DNA of 34,950 nt from Acanthamoeba lenticulata (Eukaryota; Discosea; Longamoebia; Acanthamoebidae): contig NAVB01000744.1 of the NCBI GenBank assembly GCA_002179805.1, forward strand, positions 1 through 34,950, given 5' to 3'. The notes below the pieces were generated by a model. It was not told the DNA's origin, searched no databases, and saw only the letters and a program-made list of their open reading frames with translations. Below are positions 11,853-20,543 of this stretch, piece after piece (position 1 is the stretch's first letter; each line of letters begins with the position of its first letter). Position numbers and translations under genes: made by a program.

Positions 11853-14800
11853 ATGGAGAGGCGCAGCACTTTTGCGGTGCCCGCAGCGCCAGGCACGGAT
11901 AAGGAGAACGTTAATCCGAACACGTTTCGCTACCTTCGCGATGATGACGACGCTGGTGCTGCCAGGTGGGAGATAGCTTCTTTTCTCATCCCAAGCTCGA
12001 CCTAATCGTGTCTCTTCTACACGCGAATTTACAGGGAGAGCAAGCCGTTTCGGCAATCGCGCGCTTCCCGCTTGAGGTAAGAACTTCACGTTTTCGTTCT
12101 CATTACCCCACTTACTAATGTTAGGCGGGTTGAAGAGACGACGATGACACCATTACTCTCACGGGCGATGCACTCCAACTGGCTGCGTCTTCCAAATTGA
12201 TCAAAACGCAAGAATTCACACCTGATCAAGGTGCGTGTACTCTTCTTTGCACCAAGTCTGAAGCTTACTTAAGGTGTTTGTGGTATGTACCAGACAACGA
12301 CACACTCACACTCACAATCACAAGGGCCCTGCCGGAGGTTGCGCTTCTAGATGCTCTAAAGAGGCAAGGGTTGCTTGATGAAAGCAAGATGAGTACGACG
12401 TCGCTCACAGCAACCAAGGCGGAGGACCGCACCGCAACAAGGCATTGCTCTCCCGACACAGCGATCATCGGTGCTTTACAAAAACTGGGCCTCTTAGAGG
12501 CCTCGCCGCTTTTAGGACACAGCGGTACGCTTTGTAGCCTACTAGCACTTCTCAGCAGATCGCCTGACAGGTGTGCATTTTCAACCAGAAGACGAAACCG
12601 ACACAATTACGTTGTCTTCAGGGATACCCGAAATGTCACTCTTAAGCAAGCTATTCAAGCAAGGCTTGCTCGACAGAACCAGTACGCATTCACCTCTCTT
12701 GTCATCTTCTTCTGTAGGTGGCTGACGCCAGCGCCGTCATCCGCTTCCCGTTTAAGACTCGACTTCGGAAGAGAGAACCGATACAATCAGCGTTCGGGGT
12801 AGCACGGAGATGTCCATTTTAAGCAAGCTCCTCAAACAGGGGCTGCTAGACACGACCCGTACGATCTCTCGCTCTGCGCACCTTACACGCTCGTACGGGA
12901 TGTAACACAACATACGCTCACTGCAGGCGAGAAAGAAGACACGGTTACGTGGACAGCGGAAACGCCAAAGGCTGCTCTGGAACGTAGTGTTCTTCGTGAT
13001 AGCTCCGATCAAGGTAAGCCAATTCCGCTCTGTGCTTCATCATCATGAAACTCGTCTGAGGCTCCATGCAGATATCACGGACACCATCACAGTGACTGGC
13101 CCTGAAGCCGCCCTTCTTGGTACCTTGCAGCAGTGTGGTTTGCTCGCCACTCCGCGACAGAGCTTGCTTGACAAAGGTGCGTCCCGGTTCCGCTTTTTTT
13201 TTTTCCTTGCACATCACCTCACACGTGGGTCATGATCACAAGAAAATGAAACAGGAGTCATTACGGAAACGCTCCCTGAAGATGCTCTTCTAGCTGCTCT
13301 GCACGATCAAGGTCTTTTAGAGGCTTCTTCCCGGCATTCGACAGGTATGTCACTTTGCCTTACGAGGGGACAGAACTGGCTGACTTATTTGGCGCTGTGC
13401 AGCATCTGACATGACGTTCACGGAGACTTTGCCTGAAGTGGCTCTCTTGCGCAATCTCTCGTGGAAAGGACTTCTTGGCAACTCATTCCAGCATACCCCT
13501 GTTGGTACTCGATACCTCTCGTGTTCCTTTCCTCTTGCTTATCGCTCACGACTACTACAGGCCCCAACGAAGATGACACTGTTGCTGTAACGCAAACTCT
13601 TCCTGAGGCTGCACTGCTTGACGCTCTGCAAAACAAGGGCCTCCTGGATGTTTCCTCGCTCCGGAGGCAGTCTTGCCGAGAGGACGAAGTTGCCGTGACC
13701 GAAACGCTCCCCGAGTCTGCGCTTCTTGCTGCGCTGCAGGAACAGGGCCTTCTTGATGGAAGTACCGCTCAAACGACCGGCAATGGTACGTGCTCCGGCA
13801 ATTCATGAGGATTACTCTGTACGAGTTGTGCCTAAAATGGCCCACTCCTCCAGCTGAGCTTGCCGATACCGGCGATGACGACACTGGAGTGATCACCCAG
13901 TCATTGCCCGAAATTGCACTTCTTGAGGCGCTCAACCAACATGGCCTCTTGGACGTCTCGCGGCAACAGGCATCTTCTCTAGGTACTTTGCACTGCCTTA
14001 TGCGCGTTGATGGTGGGTTCAACAGTTAATGTTGGAGCTTCCTCTGCAGCGCGAGTGAGTGCGGCTTCCATGCTTGTAGACGTGGCCACACCCAGCGACG
14101 AGTGTGCTCCTCCGGATTTATCGGTAATTGAAGGACCGGACCAACTTGGAGAGATAAGTCTGGCAGAAGAAGAGACGTCTCCCCAGGATTCCGACTGCTC
14201 GACGTTGATCCGCACTGTCATCGAAACCGTCGGCGTGCCAGCAGCGGCTTACAATAGGGGCAGAGAACTCGCCGTTGAGGATGAACCAGCGCCTAATTGC
14301 TCAGTGGACGACTCCGCCGGTAAGGGCGCCATCACCATTGCGCTAGAGGAGTCTGCTGTGCAAGAGGACGACGGTTCGTGGCCAAGCGCAGCTGCAGTCA
14401 ACCTCTCTACAAGCTTCGCTGAGCCCAGCGTCATCGCTAAGGCCCCAGTCGTTCGCCCAAGCAGCTACTTCGACTCATCAGACTTTACGCCAATGTTCAA
14501 CATTACTTCGGTCTCGGCCACGGCGGAGGAAGATCAAGCACTCGAGGTCTCTGCTACAGTCATCGAAGACTGCGAGGAAGCAGCAACGAATCGAGACTCT
14601 GCTGTTGAGGGCGAGAACTACGACGCCACACCAGACGATCCTGAAGCTGCCGAGACCCAATCCACACTAGAGTCGGCGTCAACAGACTACTCTGCATCGA
14701 CAGTGGACGCGCTGCGACGAGAGCTGAAGGAGCGAGGGCTGAGCGTCAAGGGTCGCAAATCGGAACTCGTTGCGCGCCTCTCAGCAGCTGCGAGTCGCTA

Positions 14801-17800
14801 CGAGACAGTAGTTTCGCCTGAGGCAACTGATTCGGCGGCTGCTGAACCTGAGGTGCGCGAGACTCAGGAGGATCAGAGCAGCGACAGCGAAGAACCAGCG
14901 ACGCCACAACCCTGCAACATGACTGTTCAAGATCTGCGGCGGGAGCTGAAAGCGCGAGGGCTGGACTACAAGGGAAACAAGGCAGCCCTAACCGAACGGC
15001 TTGAGCGAGCTGTTAGAGGCGGAGGCGAGGCGACGACCATTCTACCCGAGGATCAACCCGAAGAACTCGAACCCGAGGAGGGTCGTTCGGTCGCGTCATT
15101 TTCTGAGGAGGACGTCTCGCATGAGGAACTCAAGCCAAGCGAGAGAACGATCGAGGTCGAGCCACTCGAGTCGATGAAGGTAGCCGAGCTCCGGATGGAG
15201 CTGAAGAAGAGGAAGCTGGTCGCGTCGGGACGTAAGTCCGAGCTCGTGGGCCGGCTACGGGCGGTTCTAGCTGCCACCCCAGCCAGCACCGGAAGCGAGG
15301 GCCCTACTGCTCCCGCCGATCCTGCGTTGGTAGACGCACTGCCTGAACTGCCGCAGATTGGAGAGCGGCATGCCGAGCCCGACACCGACCAGGAGCTGAA
15401 AGCCACCGCGACTGACGCAAGCGAAACGGAGGCCAGTGATGAAGAGGGTGAATCCGGGGGCGACAGCCCTGACCAAACAATCGAACTCAACATCGAGATG
15501 ATGACGGTTGAGGAACTGCGGCGAGAGCTGAGGAAGAGAAACGTGACCACCAGTGGGAGGAAGCAAGACCTCATCAATCGACTGCGTCGTATTCTCGAGG
15601 AAGAGCAGCACGCCGAGCCTGGCGCGGATCTGAAGGCCATCGAGACTACTGACGTCGACGAAGAGGTGCCGCAGGCTGTGGAAGCTTCAGCAAACGATGA
15701 ACCCGCGGAGGAGGAAGAGGAGGAGAAAGAGAAAGAGGATAGTGATGACTCCCACAACCAAATGAACTTCACTGCGATGAAGGTCGACGAACTGAGGCGA
15801 GAGCTCCGGAAGCACGATCTGCCGACTCACGGGCGAAAGCTCGACCTCGTCAGCAGACTTACCAAGGAGAGCAGGCGGAGCTTTCTTCGGAGGAGAAACC
15901 CCGTGAGGATGAGGGCGCTGCTGCCACGCTCGATTCCGCCCAGGCTGCCACCTCCACGGATGATCCCGTTCCGGAGGCCGCGCAGCAAAGCGCCCACGAG
16001 ACGCAAGACGTGGTTGAGGCGTCGGCGCAAGTGGCGGCATGCGACAGCGAGACCAGTGATGAGGCAACACCACAAGCAGCTGAGGCCCTTGAGCAAGTCT
16101 CGAACGAGGAGAACGAAGACGAAGAGGCGGACAACGATACCGTGTTAGATCCGCAGTCCATGAAGGTGGAGGAGCTGAGACGAGAGCTGAAGAAACGCGG
16201 CATACCCACCACTGGGCGTAAGGCAGACCTCGTCAAGCGACTCCTCGCCAGCCTGAAACCTGATACTGCCACGGGCGAGGCAGTCAAGAGGTCATCCTCA
16301 GCCACTCCGGCACGATTGAGCACTCTTGCGAAGCCAGCCCGGTCGCTGGTTCTCACGCCTCGCAAGATTACCACGGACGAGCCCAACGAAGCCTCACTGA
16401 AGAGCGTCCCGTGGCCGCCAATGCCCGAAATCGAGGCTCTCGACCACGAGCAACTGATCGTTGAGGTCAAGGAAGACAGCTTCGAGGCTGCACCCAACAT
16501 CAGTTTGAGAGATCAAGAAGCAGACGAAGAGGAGGATGAGGAGGAAGAGGAGGAGGAGGGCGACAGGGATGCTCAAGCCGAGCCAGAAGAAGAGGCTTCA
16601 GTGGCGGTGAGCTTCATGGCGCTGCCAAGCGCCTCGCTCGAGCCTGCTCCGACTGCTGCCCATAGCAAGGCCTCGCCTAAGCTGCGGTCCGCGGTTACGC
16701 GGCCGAGTAGCACATTCAATACCACTAGCTACAGCTTCATGGCCGATGCTACAGATTCGGCTGAGGCCGGTCAGGGGTTGCTCTCGGATTCGATCCTCGA
16801 CGTGAGTGCAATTCGCGGTGACCAAGACGATGTGGACGAGTTTGTCTGCGCCAGCCGGGCCGCTGACGCATCACCTTCAATAGCGATGAGCTTCAAGAAG
16901 CCTAATGGCCGTCCACGGCCGAGCCGTGCCACTCGAGCGCAGTCTTTGGCCTCCTCGCCCAGTGTCAGCTCTACACCTCAGCCGACCGAGCGCAGCGCAA
17001 CAACCTCGACCGCTACCACGTCATGCCGCCAAAGCACTGGGGACCGAATGTCCCCGTCAGTAGCCCTGAGCCCCATCATCGCCCATCACGCTCAGCCAGC
17101 AGACCACACCCTAGCACCTTCCCCTATGGAACCGGCCTCGTCTCGGGCAGCTTCATCGCAGTCGCTGTCGGCCGCAACACCCATCAGTACACCATCATCA
17201 TCGTCATCATTGCTGTCACGGACGACCCACGGCAGGTCGGTGTCCACCGTGAGGCGCAAGCGAGTCAGCACTTTCTGGCCCGAGCTGCCCGCTCTCGATA
17301 GGTGCGCTTCGGTCCCCAATCAGTCTAAGCAAACGCAAGTATCCTTATGATATCCTCAACCCACGCATGCAGCCTCGATGACGAAGTGGACGAGCAAGTG
17401 ACGGGACCCACCAACGACTGCCATTGGGTGCTGCCCGGGAGACTGCTGGTCGGGGACTATCCCGGGTCGCGTACCAACAAGTCAGTCGACGCGGCCTGCG
17501 TGACCGCCCTCGTTCGCGCCGGTACGTTCAGCAGCCAAGCCCCTGTCACGTTATTGTTTCTTTCATCTTCGCTGGGCGTGCTCATCGGCAAGTGGCCACA
17601 ATTGTGGCGGCAATTTGGGGTGCAGGCGCGTGTACGTTCATCAACCTCCAGACCAATCCGTCGCAGTACAAGATGCTCGGCCTCGACTTTTGGTCCTACA
17701 AGCAGACGTGCCGTGAGTTGGTTGCGCAGCGCATCCTTCGGCCGACTCGCCCGCTTCAATTTGTCCACTTCCCCGTAGCCGGTGCGAACGCGTGTCCTCT

Positions 17801-18250
17801 TTCTTCCCACCCACCGGTAAAACGCGGCTGGTGCTGACGCTGCAAGTGGACTGGTCACAGAACGCGTGAGCGAGAAGGTGATGTATCGGCTGCTGCAGGC
17901 GCTCATCGACCGCATGCGAGCCGGCGAAGTGGTGTACCTGCACGGGGACCAAGGCAGCCCTGTGTGCTCCCTTATCAGCGCCGCTCTTCTCTGTACGGAC
18001 GCGTTCCATTTTCTCCCTTTCTAATCACCTTTAGCTGCCGCTCACGTCTTCCTCCACAGGTCTCCTGTACGAAATGAGCGAAGCCGAGGCCGTGGAGCGA
18101 GTGGAGCAATACGAAGCCACGCACCGGAACTCCTCCGCAGCGCGTGCAGAGGCCAATGAGGACAGTGAGCGCCACGAGAGGATCGTCGGTCTGGCCGCGC
18201 TCCTCACGGCCCTGCCCGACTACATGGATCTACTGCGCACCCGAGACTAA
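11853..18250 (+). CDS. KEN-box, tandem LPE-repeat, six-SAP protein with a phosphatase-like C-terminus
   Basis: Exons: 11853-11965, 12035-12076, 12136-12230, 12294-12524, 12589-12681, 12772-12858, 12927-13013, 13072-13176, 13255-13344, 13403-13504, 13561-13785, 13854-13982, 14050-17301, 17373-17521, 17626-17781, 17861-17992, 18060-18250. A KEN box (APC/C degron type, TDKENVNPN) is at aa 17-19. About 12 copies of a ~30-residue motif (e.g. LPEAALLDALQNKGLLD) occupy aa ~52-466. Six SAP motifs follow at about aa 683, 756, 842, 951, 1043 and 1170, joined by acidic linkers. The C-terminal ~190 aa (WVLPGRLLVGDYPG onward) resemble a dual-specificity/tyrosine phosphatase fold, but the P-loop reads LHGDQGSPVC, lacking catalytic Cys and Arg. 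The exon sum is 5279 nt; the frame changes once at about 15866-15871, and one extra base there gives 1759 aa. The ATG is the first in frame after the upstream gene. Likely a cell-cycle chromatin or scaffold protein (inference). Confidence 0.8.
12136..13982 (+). repeat. Tandem array of phase-1 repeat exons (about 12 motif copies)
   Basis: Ten consecutive exons each encode one or two copies of a motif with loose consensus D-T-h-T-h-T-x-T-L-P-E-x-A-L-L-x-A-L, then three residues and G-L-L-[DE]-x-S (h, hydrophobic). Clear copies are near 12310 (LPEVALLDALKRQGLLDES), 13270 (LPEDALLAALHDQGLLEAS), 13420, 13600, 13690 (LPESALLAALQEQGLLDGS) and 13900 (LPEIALLEALNQHGLLDVS). Divergent copies lie near 12150, 12450, 12610, 12800, 12960 and 13100. 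All introns between them are phase 1 and every exon from 12294 to 13982 is a multiple of three (231, 93, 87, 87, 105, 90, 102, 225, 129 nt). This is the arrangement expected from serial exon duplication. The motif looks like a short strand followed by an amphipathic helix. Confidence 0.85.
14696..16260 (+). repeat. Six SAP-domain repeats within one exon
   Basis: SAP motifs (two-helix DNA-binding modules known from SAF-A/B, Acinus and PIAS) begin near 14699, 14919, 15174, 15501, 15777 and 16160. Each reads like MKVEELRRELKKRG followed by GRKADLVKRL. The second copy has KGNKAALTERL in place of the GRK version. Spacers are 40-100 residues, rich in Glu, Asp, Ser and Pro. Six SAP motifs in one chain is unusual; most SAP proteins carry one. 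Confidence 0.9.
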
Positions 18251-18340
18251 TGACCCGACCATTCTGTAGATAAACTCCCACTTACTTGTGAAGTGGCCGT
18301 GTTCATTGTTTATTATTCTCTCGTCTGTACAGGGCAGGGC

Positions 18341-18844
18341 TCACAGCTTGAGGCTCTGCAGCAACTTGAAGGTGAGGAGGTAGAAGGCGAGGCCGGCCGG
18401 ACCACTCCACATGGTGAGGAAGAGGCAGATGGCCAGAAGGGCCGGGTGCATGTTGTGGCGCCCCTCCCAATAGATCCATCGCCCGACGAAGAGGTTCAGC
18501 GTGTGGAGGTGGAGGTCGAGCGAGTGGCTGGCCGCCAGAAGGTCGAGCGCGTCGGTGCCCAGAAGCACGCTCGAGTAGGTGGCGTTGGTGGCGGCCGGGT
18601 GGAGGAAGAGGTCTAGTCGGTGCGGGTACTGTGGCAGCGCCGAAAAAGTGTAGAGGAGCAGATGAGGAAGCAAGCAGAAGGGTGTCCGCAAGAGCTTGAT
18701 CGTGAACTCCCAGTTGGGGAGAAGAATCATCATGGCCCACAGCACCATCGTGTAGACGGTGGCCGTGACATCCACAAGACTCATTTCAGGAGACAGCAAC
18801 ATATGCTGGCCCAGCAAAGGGGGAGACTGCGTAACGGTCGCCAT
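18341..18844 (-). CDS. ABA4-like (DUF4281-type) four-helix membrane protein
   Basis: A single uninterrupted ORF of 167 aa, converging tail to tail with the SAP gene (90 bp between stop codons). Four hydrophobic segments are visible: about aa 25-43 (ATVYTMVLWAMMILLPNW), 52-70, 80-110 and 130-160. The segment HLHTLNLFVGRWIYWEGRHN and the following MWSGPAGLAFYLL match the pattern of the ABA DEFICIENT 4-like family (His, DLF/NLFVG-W-I, PxGL). Members are small integral membrane proteins; in plants ABA4 is needed for neoxanthin synthesis. In an amoeba the role would be different and is unknown. The ATG at 18844 is the best start before the first helix; an upstream extension in the same frame runs into probable 5' UTR. 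Assignment rests on these motifs only. Confidence 0.6.
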   Translation of the reverse strand: MATVTQSPPLLGQHMLLSPEMSLVDVTATVYTMVLWAMMILLPNWEFTIKLLRTPFCLLPHLLLYTFSALPQYPHRLDLFLHPAATNATYSSVLLGTDALDLLAASHSLDLHLHTLNLFVGRWIYWEGRHNMHPALLAICLFLTMWSGPAGLAFYLLTFKLLQSLKL

Positions 18845-19180
18845 TGCGAGCAAAAAAGAGAAATAATGGTTGCTGTGGTTCTTGGCCCGTTGGGTGAGTG
18901 AGCAAAAGCTCGCAGACCTCGAACTCGCCCGGACCGTACGGGGCACCAAAAGCGGCCAACAGAAGGACGAACAACCGACACAGTTCAGTCTGAATTTCGC
19001 TCTGTTTAATTCGATTTCTTGCATGCTTTGTACAAATAATAAATTGAAAAAAAAAAGACAAGCTGTGTCTTTCCGAAGCCAGTTGGGGAGGTGTTTCCGT
19101 TTTCTTGTGCCTCATGTCCAGACCAGATCCGCCTGAGCTGGTGCCCGAGCGGTCGGATCTCTTGCCCGCTTGCGGTCATG
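18845..19180. other. Intergenic stretch, no gene seen
   Basis: These 336 bp hold the presumed promoter and 5' UTR of the ABA4-like gene, and the 3' end of the minus-strand TAPT1-like model. An AT-rich patch with a run of ten As lies near 19043-19052. Short ORFs on both strands lack family features. Confidence 0.4.
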
Positions 19181-19740
19181 TCAATCAGGAATCTTGCCAG
19201 CGCACATCTGGTACCTATGTACGGCTGAGAGCGCCTGCAGTTCGGCCTCGTCCTCCTTGGCGTCCCTTTCCTCTTCTTCCTCCTAGGTAGCTCGACAGAC
19301 AACAGGGTTCGTCAGCGGAACCCACATCGGTGGGGAACAGAGGCAAGAAGAAGCACGAAGCGCCGTACGGGTGTGAAGGGAGCCTCTCGCGATATTCGCA
19401 GGCAGGCTGCGAGCAGCTGTATTCGTAGCAACCACTTACACACTGCCAAACAGAGCTGTTCACACCGAAATATGAGCCACTACCAATGAACTCAACAGCC
19501 GGCTGCTGAGCAGCAGCGTGCACAGAACAGAGGCAGGCAGCGCACCCAGAGCAGCAACAGCGACGTGATGCTCCACCAGGTGCCCCAGGGGAAGATTTGC
19601 GAGAAGATGCGAGCCACGAGACATGCCAGCGGTAGCGAAATGAAGCCCACGCGCTGCGACACCGCGTAGTTGTTGTCCAGCTTTGCTTGGCCACCACCGG
19701 CGACTCCCGTGTCAGCTTTTGTGGCAGACAAGGTCCCCAT
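19181..19740 (-). CDS. Short TAPT1-like membrane protein or C-terminal fragment
   Basis: An ORF opening at 19740 reads YAVSQRVGFISLPLACLVAR, resembling the C-terminal transmembrane block of TAPT1/Emp65 (DUF747) proteins, which carry a similar GFIPLPLA motif. A GTGCG donor follows CTGCTCTGG in that frame near 19574. A last exon at 19282-19181 (acceptor CCTAG) encodes a run of Glu and then ELQALSAVHRYQMCAGKIPD and a stop; an RY-M-K-I pattern near the end is also TAPT1-like. The middle exon(s), somewhere in 19570-19290, are unresolved: candidate frames read QPAVEFIG or a hydrophobic ALPASVLCTLLLSSRLL. The N-terminal two thirds of a TAPT1 protein are not found upstream. It is either a truncated paralog, a pseudogene, or the tail of an incompletely assembled gene. 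Low confidence. Confidence 0.3.
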
Positions 19741-19743
19741 CCC

Positions 19744-19761
19744 AGAGAGAGAGAGAGAGAG
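19744..19761. repeat. (AG)9 dinucleotide repeat
   Basis: Nine AG units, a CT tract on the minus strand. It lies just upstream of the putative minus-strand start at 19740, next to a GTACGTG donor-like site. It could be the pyrimidine tract of an intron, or a simple microsatellite in a 5' region. Confidence 0.7.
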
Positions 19762-20070
19762 GGAACACGTACGCGGAGTCCTCCAGTGATAAAGTAAAAT
19801 CTTTTGAAAGACTATTGGAGGATATCATACATCGGTTCCCGTTGGGTTCAATTCTTGCAGACAACTGAAGCGCTAAAATCGCTCCTCCGGCATCTTGTAT
19901 CTTCCTCTTGTTTTCATTGTCAGGACCACAATGAGAGGAAAGGTACCTCTCGCTCCCGCCCTACCCCGCCCCGCGTCTTCGCTCTCTTCTCTTCTCTATT
20001 CTCTTGCAGCCGCTTTCTGCTCCTGCCCTCTCTTCTATCGCTTCTTTTGTCCTGCGTTGGTCCTGTGGTA

Positions 20071-20376
20071 TTAAACCGTTTTCTTTTGGCATGTGTAGTG
20101 GAAGAAGAAGAGGATGAGGCGGCTTAAGCGCAAGAGGAGGAAGATGAGGCAGAGGGCCAAGTAAGCGGCCACCGCCTTGTTCTTCGTTCGCTTCTTCTGC
20201 AGCGGGCTCGCGTGCCAACGCGGAGTCGTCAATCGATTTGGGGAAAAATACGACATCTGAGAAACGGTGAAGGGCCTCGAAACGGCGGTCGAATCTTCGT
20301 TGGAGCAACGCGCGGGGATCGGTAGAGGAGAACCAACGTTGAACCTCCACATGCATACCTTGTACAGGGTATCCAT
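20071..20376 (-). CDS. Small single-pass membrane protein (hypothetical)
   Basis: A 101-aa ORF starting at MDTLYKVCMWRF. Residues 1-60 are polar, with Ser/Thr/Pro-rich sequence. They are followed by a strongly basic patch (QKKRTKNK) and a long hydrophobic helix (AVAAYLALCLIFLLLRL, then LILFFF), ending in HYTCQKKTV. The basic-then-hydrophobic layout suggests a type II or tail-anchored membrane protein. An overlapping frame starting at 20356 (MHVEVQRWFSSTDPRALLQ) is also open and Ala/Glu-rich, so the reading frame is not certain; a small intron could join the two. It is divergent from RINT1 (167 bp between start codons). No family recognised. Confidence 0.4.
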   Translation of the reverse strand: MDTLYKVCMWRFNVGSPLPIPARCSNEDSTAVSRPFTVSQMSYFSPNRLTTPRWHASPLQKKRTKNKAVAAYLALCLIFLLLRLSRLILFFFHYTCQKKTV

Positions 20377-20543
20377 AAAAATCAAAAATCCACTATTACT
20401 TTCGTCCTTAAAAATACTCAATTCCACCGTTCCTCTGGGGTAGTCCAATTCCTACTCAACGATCTGCACGTCCTTCGCCACACAACTCAATCTGCAGAGA
20501 AAAGTAGAGAAAATCTATTGCCACATCAATAAAGAACGTGCGG
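20377..20543. promoter_or_regulatory. Probable divergent promoter, RINT1 and the small membrane protein
   Basis: A gap of 167 bp, AT-richer than its flanks, lies between the two opposing start codons. No specific binding motif stands out. It depends on the minus-strand small ORF being real. Confidence 0.35.

Noticed and set aside
15053..15772. 239-aa minus-strand ORF opposite the SAP exon
   Set aside because: Same artefact: antisense of acidic linkers, Ser-rich, with no family features, while the sense strand encodes clear SAP motifs.
15866..15872. Programmed -1 ribosomal frameshift in the SAP gene
   Set aside because: The direction fits, but there is no X XXY YYZ slippery heptamer or evident downstream structure; a base error is simpler.
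16010..16150. A new gene starting at 16010
   Set aside because: It has no ATG at that point (GTG), and the same frame continues upstream through the acidic linker to the SAP5 motif apart from the one-base shift.
17347..17521. Separate gene starting at the ATG at 17347 for the phosphatase-like domain
   Set aside because: That ATG lies in a 71-bp interval with a GTGCG donor and a GCATGCAG acceptor, and the flanking exons join in phase, so it is read as an intron inside one gene.
19840..19870. tRNA-like T-loop (GGGTTCAATTC)
   Set aside because: The flanking bases do not form a T stem, and no matching D arm or acceptor stem is present.
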